From an uncultured Chloroflexota bacterium (GTDB lineage: Bacteria > Chloroflexota > Chloroflexia > Chloroflexales > Roseiflexaceae): a stretch of 13,137 nt of DNA. This document shows positions 1 through 6,526 of the stretch, in pieces (within the stretch, counting starts at the first letter, position 1; each line of letters begins with the position of its first letter). The position numbers and the translations under genes were made by a program. The notes beneath the pieces were generated by a model that was given only the letters and a program-made list of their open reading frames with translations, ran no database searches and had not been told where the DNA came from. The DNA lies in NCBI GenBank assembly GCA_937876225.1, contig CALFIC010000053.1, forward strand, positions 1-13,137, given 5' to 3'.

Positions 1-57
1 AATTTTCAATTTTCAATTTTCAATTTTCAATTTTCAATTTTCAATTTTCAATTTTTC
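1..57. repeat. Heptanucleotide tandem repeat (AATTTTC)n
   Basis: Seven perfect copies of AATTTTC fill positions 1-49. An eighth copy at 50-57 carries one extra T. The array starts at the window edge, so its true length is unknown. Such low-complexity heptamer arrays usually change copy number by slippage. It lies about 100 bp upstream of the first gene and encodes nothing. Confidence 0.95.
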
Positions 58-157
58 ATTGTGAATGGGGGATGTTTTCGTGCGACTTGGTAATGCTCCT
101 GTAATGGTCATTGGTGAAAATAGGGTCAGATCCGTACTTTATCGAAAGGAACTGACC

Positions 158-1081
158 ATGTGGTACCGTTTTTTGAGCCTGTTGGTCGTACTTGCCACAT
201 TAACCCTCGTTACCCCGAGCTATGCCGCCGATGACGACAACGACACAGACGACATCTCGCCTGCTGCCGCCCGCGCCCTTGCTAGCCACGATTATGAGCA
301 AGTGGCGCTGGCGCTTTTTTCGGCGCAAACACCTGCTGACATCGCCGCCCTCACCCCCGAATTCGAACGCCTTCGTGCCAAAAAAATGAGCCCACTCGGT
401 GTAATGAGCCCACAAACTCTGAGTAGTGCGCCAAGTGCCTTGTCTGATTGGGCGTTGGCTGGGGCACTGTTCCTCAAAATCACCAATGACCAAAAATTAT
501 CCAATCGCCTTAATAGCATTTATTACAGTCGCCTCCAAAAAGGGGACGTGTTGCTTCGCCGCACCGGTTTGCTGGGCTGTAAATTATGGGTTGTCGTGCC
601 GCTCTGTCAGTTTTGGGCCTTTATGTACGAACATTCGGGCATCTATTACGGCAAACGACTAAACGGCGATGTCGTGGTGTATGAATCAACCAGTAATGGT
701 GGCGTGCAATTTACAAACATTAATACGTGGAAAGATCGCTCATTATATGTCGGCATTCACCGTAGTGCCATCGATGTCTACCGTATCGCTGCCGTATTTG
801 AGCAATTAGTCAACAAATATGGCTATCGTGGCCAAACACCCTACAACCTTAATTTGGCCAACAAATATACTGACAAAGCGCTCTATTGCTCGCAACTAGT
901 CTGGAAATTCTTTTTGATGCTCGGCATTGATGTCGACAGCAATGACCCCATGTATGCTGCCTGGTTGCGCCTAATGTACGGCAATACGATAGGCAACTAC
1001 GTCAGTGTCAATGCAGTAGCCCCTGATGAAGTAGGACTGACTAGTAAACTCTTTCGCGTGGCTGCCGGCTGGAATTATTAA
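158..1081 (+). CDS. Secreted YiiX/YebB-like NlpC/P60 cysteine hydrolase
   Basis: This 307-residue protein begins with a signal peptide (residues 1-24, hydrophobic LSLLVVLATLTLV, cleavage near SYA-A). The C-terminal half has the circularly permuted NlpC/P60 (papain-like) order: a GDVLLRR strand near 129, His159 in EHSGIYYG, Glu176 in VYEST, and Cys244 in YCSQLVW. In the YiiX/YebB-type family, His precedes the catalytic Cys, as here. Known members hydrolyse amide or ester bonds in peptidoglycan peptides or lipids; the substrate here is unknown. The ATG at 158 is chosen because a GAAAGGA Shine-Dalgarno at 144-150 sits 7 nt upstream and the signal peptide begins there. An in-frame extension to 65 adds a non-secretory leader and is unlikely. 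The acidic stretch after the signal peptide (DDDNDTDD) resembles a linker. No convincing promoter is visible. Confidence 0.8.
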   Translation: MWYRFLSLLVVLATLTLVTPSYAADDDNDTDDISPAAARALASHDYEQVALALFSAQTPADIAALTPEFERLRAKKMSPLGVMSPQTLSSAPSALSDWALAGALFLKITNDQKLSNRLNSIYYSRLQKGDVLLRRTGLLGCKLWVVVPLCQFWAFMYEHSGIYYGKRLNGDVVVYESTSNGGVQFTNINTWKDRSLYVGIHRSAIDVYRIAAVFEQLVNKYGYRGQTPYNLNLANKYTDKALYCSQLVWKFFLMLGIDVDSNDPMYAAWLRLMYGNTIGNYVSVNAVAPDEVGLTSKLFRVAAGWNY

Positions 1082-1093
1082 TTGATACATCAT

Positions 1094-1126
1094 GCATCCC
1101 ACCTCAATTACCGTGGGGTGGGATGC
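1094..1126 (+). terminator. Intergenic hairpin after the NlpC/P60 gene
   Basis: GCATCCCACC (1094-1103) pairs perfectly with GGTGGGATGC (1117-1126). A T-G and a C-G pair extend the stem inward, leaving a loop of about 9 nt. It starts 13 nt after the upstream stop and ends just before the purine-rich ribosome binding site of the next gene. No T-run follows, so it is not a canonical Rho-independent terminator. It may be an mRNA processing or stabilising hairpin, or an attenuator between two co-transcribed genes. Confidence 0.5.
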
Positions 1127-1147
1127 TACGAGAAAGAGAGTATCCCA

Positions 1148-2248
1148 ATGCGTTACACACTCTTCATTGCCATGCTATGGGTATTGTGTAGTTGTGGTCA
1201 GATCCAGGTATTACCGGTAGTAATGCCCGCCAAGCCGTTGTATGTAGTGGCTGGTGAAGATGGCGCCGTTGGTGGTTTTGGGCAAACCAAAATTTCTTTA
1301 GTCGATCGAAGCAATTGGCAAGTGGTGGGTGCTCGTAATTTGGCCACGACGTACATTGAAGACGGCACTCATGATGGTAAAAACATCTGGTTAGGGCTGT
1401 CGCGAGATAGCAACGAAGACAAATATATCGTGTCGAAAATTAGTTACAACCTAGCCGAACAACACGACTACATTACCTGCATGGAACCCTATGCGCTCCA
1501 GCGCTACAAAGATTCACTCATCGTCGCTTGTCAAGAAAACGGATTTGTGGCGGTGGTAATGCGCATCCGCTTGTCTGATGGCAAAGTCATGGCCCAACGC
1601 GAGCTCCGCACCAAGTGGGGCGATATGTTTTTGGAAAATAGCATGCTGGTGGGTGACGAATTGTTGGTGCAAGGAAGTAGCCACGCCGCCCAAAACATCG
1701 TCGCCTTTGAAATCCAAGTGCTCGCAGCCGACACCCTCGAATGGCAACGCAACCTTGACCAAAAACAAACCATATCACTACGTGATTCACTCGTCGCTAA
1801 CGGTACCACGTATATTTTTAATGGCACAAGTGCATTTCCCCAAGAAAACTTCCTGCCCTTTGCCGATGTTTATACCTATCACGAAGGAGAGACCCACTTT
1901 ACGCCATTGCCATTGATCGCCCGCAACCCACAACACGGCGCTATCGTAGGTGATGTGCTCTACACGGTGCATAATTGCTGGCCAGCCAACGTCGCTGACA
2001 ACCAAAAAATTTTCATTTACAAAACCAATCTGGTCACGGGTGAATCGACCCACTGGGAATATGACTACGACACCTGGAATCATATTGGGGATATGGCGAC
2101 GATTGACGGGCACATCATGATTACCCGCTTTTGGGCGCATGACAGTAGCGACGACGGATTGTACGAACTCGACACCACCACTGGGGCACTTGTCCAACAC
2201 GCAAACATCGAAGGGGCGACACTGATTATCGATAGTGCGAGCGAATAG
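1148..2248 (+). CDS. Probable lipoprotein with beta-propeller-like fold
   Basis: The 366-residue product starts with a short hydrophobic signal, MRYTLFIAMLWVLCSCGQ. L-C-S-C at 13-16 is a plausible though not ideal lipobox, with Cys16 as lipidation site. The rest is rich in repeated beta strands with D-G turns and aromatic blocks (for example VVAGEDGAVGGFG, TYIEDGTHDGKNIWLGL, YALQRYKDSLIVACQENG, DGLYELDTTTGALV). This resembles a WD40/PQQ-type beta-propeller, but I see no precise family signature or catalytic motif. The ATG at 1148 is preferred because GAGAAAGAGAG (1130-1140) lies 7 nt upstream; an in-frame TTG at 1082 would add 22 residues that spoil the signal peptide. The preceding gene is 66 nt upstream on the same strand, so both may be co-transcribed and act at the cell surface. 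The last residues (SASE) and the stop lie at or in an intergenic repeat. Confidence 0.6.
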   Translation: MRYTLFIAMLWVLCSCGQIQVLPVVMPAKPLYVVAGEDGAVGGFGQTKISLVDRSNWQVVGARNLATTYIEDGTHDGKNIWLGLSRDSNEDKYIVSKISYNLAEQHDYITCMEPYALQRYKDSLIVACQENGFVAVVMRIRLSDGKVMAQRELRTKWGDMFLENSMLVGDELLVQGSSHAAQNIVAFEIQVLAADTLEWQRNLDQKQTISLRDSLVANGTTYIFNGTSAFPQENFLPFADVYTYHEGETHFTPLPLIARNPQHGAIVGDVLYTVHNCWPANVADNQKIFIYKTNLVTGESTHWEYDYDTWNHIGDMATIDGHIMITRFWAHDSSDDGLYELDTTTGALVQHANIEGATLIIDSASE

Positions 2249-2318
2249 AGCGAATTTCATTCGCGGTGTGACGTAGGGGCGAATAGAGCGAATTTCATTC
2301 GCTGTTATTCGCCCCTAC
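2241..2318. repeat. Duplicated palindromic intergenic repeat (REP/MITE-like)
   Basis: A 24-bp unit beginning GCGAATAGAGCGAAT and ending CATTCGC occurs identically at 2241-2264 and 2279-2302. Each copy contains a small hairpin (GCGAAT, TTC, ATTCGC). The second copy is nested in a larger palindrome, with GTAGGGGCGAATA at 2273-2285 pairing with TATTCGCCCCTAC at 2306-2318. The first copy overlaps the end of the lipoprotein gene and supplies its TAG stop (2246-2248). The nested stem-loop followed by CTTTATC could also stop transcription, though its T-tract is poor. Confidence 0.8.
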
Positions 2319-2326
2319 TTTATCAA

Positions 2327-2335
2327 TGATACAAT
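2327..2335 (+). promoter_or_regulatory. Candidate extended -10 promoter of the LCP operon
   Basis: TGATACAAT at 2327-2335 matches an extended -10 element (TG-N-TACAAT). No good -35 hexamer is found 16-18 bp upstream, where the palindromic repeat ends, but extended -10 promoters can do without one. Transcription would start near 2342, leaving a leader of about 26 nt. This is inferred from sequence only. Confidence 0.35.
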
Positions 2336-2367
2336 AGCTAAAATCTTCACATAACTGATTCATAACT

Positions 2368-3693
2368 ATGCCCAACGATTGTCGCTACATACGGAAATTG
2401 ATTCGGGCTAATTCGATCCTCCCTGGGAGCATCGAACAGCTCGTCGTCGACACCCATTTGGCCCAATGTGCCGAATGCCGACGTCAGCTCAATATGCCAT
2501 CACCGAATCTGCTCGGTGATTTGCTCAATACCCCTCCCACTAATCACCCCCGCAAAATCAAACCAGCCAACGCCCAATCTACACCCCAACCGCAATCCCA
2601 AAAACCCAAACCAGCCAATGCTCAACCTGCACCCCAACCACGCAAAATCAAACCAGCCAAAACCCCACCTGCACGAGAAATGGTATGGGTACAATCAATC
2701 CTCATCTGCCTCGCCACCATCGTCATCAGCTATGTGGTGGTGATGGGGGTACGCAGTGGCTGGGCTGCATTTCGAGTTTTTCGGAATCTCAACCAAATCA
2801 GTACAACTACAGGATCCACAACCAACACCCTCACCGACACTACTCCCACCGTGGCAGCAAGTACCGCCACACCCATCCCTGCGCTCATATTACCAGCTGG
2901 CAGCGATCAACCTATCACGGTCCTCTTGCTCGGGTCTGACCGCCGCCCCCAAGAAAAAACCCCCTCGCGCACCGACGCCGTCATGCTCTTGCGGATTAAT
3001 CCACAAACCCAACGAGTGTCGTTTTTGTCGTTCCCTCGTGATTTAATCGTGTCGATTCCCGGCTACGGCGCCGCCCGCATCAATGCCGCTCATGTCTATG
3101 GCGACATCTACCCGGCCTTGGGTGGCGGCGAAAAGCTGGCCACCAAAACCGTCAGCCAACTCATCGGCGTCCCCATTGATTACACCGTACTTACTGATTT
3201 TGCCGGATTCATCAACATCATCGACACCCTCGGCGGCGTACCGGTCAACATCACCAAAGAGTTGTATGATGGCCAATTCCCTACCATGGACTACAAATAC
3301 CGCGAAGTCTCGTTTCATGTCGGCACCAGCACCATGGACGGCGTCACTGCCTTGACCTATAGCCGGATTCGCCACCCCGACAATGATTTCGAGCGTACCA
3401 AACGCCAACAGCAAGTAATTACCGGCGTCGCCAAACGCCTCCAAACCGGCAATTTTGTCGAAACGCTCGAAACCACCGCCAACATCACCGACGCCCTCAT
3501 CGGCCACGCCCATACCGATATGCCCCGCGACCTGATTATCGCCATGGCTTGGCAGATGCGCGCCATACCCACCACCAATTTTTCGTACCATACCTTTACC
3601 GAAATCTACTACGGTACCGGTGATGATCGCTATGCAATGTACCCCGTCGGTGGTGCCATCAAACGGATTGTCACCCAATGGTTAAGCCAATGA
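2368..3693 (+). CDS. LCP (LytR-CpsA-Psr) transferase with N-terminal HC2 zinc finger
   Basis: The 441-residue protein has three parts. Residues 1-40 form an HC2/ZAS-like zinc finger: Cys5, His30, Cys34 and Cys37, the last three as H-x3-C-x2-C. Residues 60-104 are a Pro/Gln/Lys-rich linker of 15-residue imperfect repeats (KIKPANAQ type), followed by a membrane span at about 105-127. The outer LCP domain starts near 180 (ITVLLLGSDRR, Asp191) and has R201-T-D203, FPRD (R224, D225), R237-I-N239 and the signature R333-I-R335 ... DNDFER-x2-RQQ (338-348). LCP enzymes transfer undecaprenyl-linked glycopolymers to peptidoglycan or another acceptor outside the membrane. No LytR_C domain follows. The ATG at 2368 is needed to include Cys5; no Shine-Dalgarno is visible before it. 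The stop overlaps the next start (ATGA). A cytoplasmic zinc finger on an LCP protein is unusual; it may sense a state or bind a partner. Confidence 0.85.
   Translation: MPNDCRYIRKLIRANSILPGSIEQLVVDTHLAQCAECRRQLNMPSPNLLGDLLNTPPTNHPRKIKPANAQSTPQPQSQKPKPANAQPAPQPRKIKPAKTPPAREMVWVQSILICLATIVISYVVVMGVRSGWAAFRVFRNLNQISTTTGSTTNTLTDTTPTVAASTATPIPALILPAGSDQPITVLLLGSDRRPQEKTPSRTDAVMLLRINPQTQRVSFLSFPRDLIVSIPGYGAARINAAHVYGDIYPALGGGEKLATKTVSQLIGVPIDYTVLTDFAGFINIIDTLGGVPVNITKELYDGQFPTMDYKYREVSFHVGTSTMDGVTALTYSRIRHPDNDFERTKRQQQVITGVAKRLQTGNFVETLETTANITDALIGHAHTDMPRDLIIAMAWQMRAIPTTNFSYHTFTEIYYGTGDDRYAMYPVGGAIKRIVTQWLSQ
2551..2670 (+). repeat. Imperfect 45-bp tandem repeat encoding Pro-rich linker
   Basis: CGCAAAATCAAACCAGCCAA occurs identically at 2551-2570 and 2641-2660, 90 bp apart. 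A diverged copy between them (AAACCCAAACCAGCCAA, about 2601-2617) gives a period near 45 bp. In protein the units read K-I/P-K-P-A-N/K with Pro/Gln fillers. The linker joins the zinc finger to the membrane span of the LCP protein and probably varies in length between strains. Confidence 0.75.
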
Positions 3694-5345
3694 ACAGACT
3701 ACGCACCATCATCACCCGCCACGGCCCCTGGCTGGGCTGCCTCATCGCCCTCATCGGCTCCACCATGCTCGACAATGCCTGGCACCGCGGGATAGCAACC
3801 GAACCCTCCCCACAAATCATCCCCTACGCCGACCAACAATACCTCGGCGTCAATCTTTTTAATATTCAAAACGAACCCGACCCCACCGTGGTCGAGCAAT
3901 CATTTGCCACGGCGGAGCAATTGGGCGCACACTACGCCCGCATCCAAATGCCATGGGAAGATGTCGAAATCCACGGCCGAGGCGATTTTGAAGATCGCCG
4001 TAACGCCAGCGACATCCATAGCGCTTGGCAAAAATACGACCATATCGTCGCCATGGCCGATGCCCACCACATCCAGTTGATTGTGCGCATCGATCGCCCA
4101 CCGCTGTGGGCTCGCACCCAAAGTGCCGCCACATCACGCTTTCAAAACGGACTCATCGAAAACGGTGATTCGACCGGGCCACCCGACGACTACCAAGACT
4201 ACGCCAATTTTGTCGCCACCATGGTCACCCGCTACCCCCAGATTCGCTACATCCAGCTCTGGAACGAGCCCAATTTGGCCTATGAGTGGAATTGGCAATT
4301 CCCCGACCCCGAAGCCTTTACCGATTTGTTGCGCCGGGCCAGCAGCGCTGCCCGCCAGGCCAACCCCGCCATCGTCATTTTGTTCCCCAGCTTGTCTCCC
4401 ACCGATGGCAAAGAACCGCGGATTGCACCCATGAGCGAGCTCGATTTTTTAGCGCGTTGTTATGCTGCCGGCGCCGCAGATTTTTTTGAGGTGATGTCGG
4501 CCCAAGCCTATGGCCTCGGACAACCACCCGACGAGCACCGCTATGTGCGGGTGCGCTGGAGTCCGCTCCGCCCATTTGCCGAGCTCGATCGCCCCATCGA
4601 CACCCGCATCGACGTGTCACGCATCGTGATGCTCCGGGAAGTCATGGAAGCCGCCGGCGACGGCAACACCGCCGTCTGGGTCAGTGAATTCGGTTACAAC
4701 AGCGCCGCCGAAAGTGTCCCCCCCGAGCGACGCTTTGTATGGGGGCCTACCGTCACTGAAGCCCAAAAAGGCACTTACAGCGCTGCCCAAATGGCCCGAG
4801 CTCGCCAAGAATGGCCGTGGCTAGGAGTCATGAATTTGTGGATGTTGCGCTGGGGTGGTCCGGCCGCCGACCCCGCCAACCCTACCCCCTATTTCGCCAT
4901 TGTCGACCGCGACTTTACACCCTACGCCGGCTTTGGCATTTTGCAAGCCGCCAGCCAAACCCCTGCCACCATTGGCGCCGGCACCCACGCCTGGGGCAAT
5001 CCCGCCATCGTGCCAACCGCCCCCGGCCAGTGGCGCATCAGCGTCCACGGCACCCAAATCGGCATCCGGGGTGGCACCGGCACCATCACCGTGGCCATCG
5101 ACGATGCCCCTGCCTCACCGGTGACATTGACCGGTGGCGACGACATTATTGCCGCTCGGCTCAGCGATGCGCCACATACTGTCACCATCACCAATCTACC
5201 CACTGCGCCCCCAGCCTTGCTCATCTGGCGCCAACAACCATGGCGCTGGCTGTTTGGTGTCTTGCCCATCACCTTGACCATCGGGCTGGGCTTGGCGTTG
5301 TGGCGCGTGTTCGTACGCCCCACCACAATCACGGACAATCGCTAA
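3690..5345 (+). CDS. Membrane-anchored clan-A type glycoside hydrolase
   Basis: From the ATG at 3690 the product has 551 residues. A basic N-terminus and hydrophobic span (WLGCLIALIGSTML) form a signal anchor. A TIM-barrel glycoside hydrolase region follows, starting near YLGVNLFN. WNEPN carries the probable acid/base Glu193 and WVSEFGYNS the probable nucleophile Glu333, the two-glutamate layout of retaining clan GH-A enzymes (GH5/GH39-like, including polysaccharide-trimming hydrolases such as PslG). A small beta-sandwich (WRISVHGTQIGI onwards) precedes a C-terminal membrane span (FGVLPITLTIGLGLALW) and a short basic tail, so the catalytic domain probably sits outside, tethered at both ends. 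The start overlaps the LCP stop as ATGA, typical of translational coupling; an in-frame ATG at 3678 would add four residues. Beside LCP and ligase genes it may cut or remodel the same polysaccharide. The exact GH family and substrate are not determined. Confidence 0.75.
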   Translation: MNRLRTIITRHGPWLGCLIALIGSTMLDNAWHRGIATEPSPQIIPYADQQYLGVNLFNIQNEPDPTVVEQSFATAEQLGAHYARIQMPWEDVEIHGRGDFEDRRNASDIHSAWQKYDHIVAMADAHHIQLIVRIDRPPLWARTQSAATSRFQNGLIENGDSTGPPDDYQDYANFVATMVTRYPQIRYIQLWNEPNLAYEWNWQFPDPEAFTDLLRRASSAARQANPAIVILFPSLSPTDGKEPRIAPMSELDFLARCYAAGAADFFEVMSAQAYGLGQPPDEHRYVRVRWSPLRPFAELDRPIDTRIDVSRIVMLREVMEAAGDGNTAVWVSEFGYNSAAESVPPERRFVWGPTVTEAQKGTYSAAQMARARQEWPWLGVMNLWMLRWGGPAADPANPTPYFAIVDRDFTPYAGFGILQAASQTPATIGAGTHAWGNPAIVPTAPGQWRISVHGTQIGIRGGTGTITVAIDDAPASPVTLTGGDDIIAARLSDAPHTVTITNLPTAPPALLIWRQQPWRWLFGVLPITLTIGLGLALWRVFVRPTTITDNR

Positions 5346-5349
5346 CGTC

Positions 5350-5374
5350 GTCATGGTGACTACGCGCACCATGA
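5350..5374 (+). other. Intergenic hairpin between hydrolase and dehydrogenase genes
   Basis: GTCATGGTG (5350-5358) pairs perfectly with CACCATGAC (5366-5374 region) across a loop of about 8 nt. It fills most of the 50-bp gap and ends just before the AGAGGA ribosome binding site. No T-run follows, so it is more likely an mRNA-stabilising or translation-tuning structure, or a protein-binding palindrome, than a terminator. Confidence 0.45.
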
Positions 5375-5395
5375 CACACACAGAGGAATATGCAC

Positions 5396-6526
5396 ATGGT
5401 TCAGACACAACTTAGTTCCACCCGGATTATTTTTGGGGCCGGGGTCGTCGCCACCGTCGGCAACGAAGCCCGCAATCTGGGCATGCACACGGTCCTACTC
5501 TTGATTGACCCCTTTTTGGCACAAACACCCGCCGGCCATGCCATCGCCGCCGCCCTCAGCGCCGCTGGGCTCAGCGTCGTGCAATCCACCGCCGTCGAAC
5601 CCGACCCCGGTGAAGCGGCGGTAATCGCCGGTGCCGCCCACGCCAAAGCCCACGGCATCGATGGTATCGTGGCGGTGGGGGGCGGCAGCGCCATCGACAC
5701 CGCAAAGGCGATCGGTTTGTTGCGCTACCACGACACCGATCAAATCGCGCCCTTTTATTTCGGCGGTGGCACCACCCCAGCCGGTATGTTGCCATTGATC
5801 GCCGTGCCCACCACCGCCGGCACCGGCTCAGAAGTCACTTTTGTGGCCATCGTGACCGAACCGACCGCCCAACGCAAACTGCTGGTCCGCCACCCCGTCA
5901 TCGCCCCCCACCTAGCCCTCGTCGACCCCGATTTGGCCGCCACACTCCCTGCCAAACTAACAATGGCGACCGGTATGGATGCCCTATCGCATGCCCTGGA
6001 AGCGATGACTTCGACCATGGCTTCACCCATCAGCGATGCCTTGGCCATGCAGGCCATCCCCGTGATTGTCGAATCGCTGCCCCGCTTAATCATCGACGGC
6101 CACAACCCCGCCGACCGCGCCGCCATGAGCCAAGCTGCCACCGTGGCCGGCTTAGCATTCCTCAGCGGGCGCGTCCATCTCGGCCATGCCGTCGGTCATA
6201 GCCTGGGCGGGGTCTATCACCTACCCCATGGCACCGCCTGTATCGTAATGATGCCCCAAATCATGGCATTTGTGGCCCCACACCGCCCCGCCGCTATCGC
6301 CCGCATCGCACCGGCATTTGGCTGTACTGCCGCCGAATTCCCCACCGTGCTGACTACATTTTTGCACCGCTGTGGCGTACCGCGCTTAGGCGCATTGCTG
6401 GCACCACATACCCCTACGGTTGACGAACTGATTACCCTGTTTGCCGGCGAAAACCGCTTGATTGGACTTGCCCCCACTCCACCCAGCCACGCCCAATGGC
6501 AACAGATGATCGAGGCCGCATGGTAA
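5396..6526 (+). CDS. Iron-containing alcohol dehydrogenase family protein
   Basis: This 376-residue protein is close to the family's usual length of about 380. It has an N-terminal Rossmann-like half with GGGS at 95-98 followed by AIDTAKA (NAD(P) pyrophosphate site), then PTTAGTGSEVT, then an all-helical metal domain. Asp195 and His199 (GMDALSHALEA), His264 (GHAVGHSLGG) and His278 (LPHG) match the spacing of the four metal ligands of FucO-type enzymes. It should reduce an aldehyde or oxidise an alcohol in the cytoplasm with NAD(P)H; the substrate cannot be read from sequence. The ATG at 5396 is chosen because AGAGGA (5382-5387) lies 8 nt upstream; the ATG at 5390 is too close. Its stop TAA overlaps the next start in ATGGTAA. 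Its place between polysaccharide genes suggests a precursor-modifying role, but this is inference. Confidence 0.85.
   Translation: MVQTQLSSTRIIFGAGVVATVGNEARNLGMHTVLLLIDPFLAQTPAGHAIAAALSAAGLSVVQSTAVEPDPGEAAVIAGAAHAKAHGIDGIVAVGGGSAIDTAKAIGLLRYHDTDQIAPFYFGGGTTPAGMLPLIAVPTTAGTGSEVTFVAIVTEPTAQRKLLVRHPVIAPHLALVDPDLAATLPAKLTMATGMDALSHALEAMTSTMASPISDALAMQAIPVIVESLPRLIIDGHNPADRAAMSQAATVAGLAFLSGRVHLGHAVGHSLGGVYHLPHGTACIVMMPQIMAFVAPHRPAAIARIAPAFGCTAAEFPTVLTTFLHRCGVPRLGALLAPHTPTVDELITLFAGENRLIGLAPTPPSHAQWQQMIEAAW

Noticed and set aside
111..140. TTGGTG-N18-TACTTT as a promoter of the first gene
   Set aside because: A start 6-7 nt downstream would fall inside the Shine-Dalgarno sequence, so the transcript would lack a ribosome site.
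65..157. N-terminal extension of the first gene to an upstream start
   Set aside because: The extension is not hydrophobic and would bury the signal peptide; the ATG at 158 has a well-placed ribosome binding site.
124..1205. Shared 10-mer GGTCAGATCC at 124-133 and 1196-1205
   Set aside because: One copy is upstream of a gene and the other is inside a signal-peptide coding region; there is no shared context, so chance is likely.
1787..2260. Minus-strand ORF opposite the lipoprotein gene
   Set aside because: It has no recognisable domain and runs through the palindromic repeat; the plus-strand gene has a signal peptide and a ribosome site.
3043..3678. Long minus-strand ORF (211 codons) opposite the LCP gene
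   Set aside because: It lies wholly opposite a well-supported domain and is Gly/Val/Asp-rich without any motif, as expected of a shadow frame in GC-rich coding DNA.
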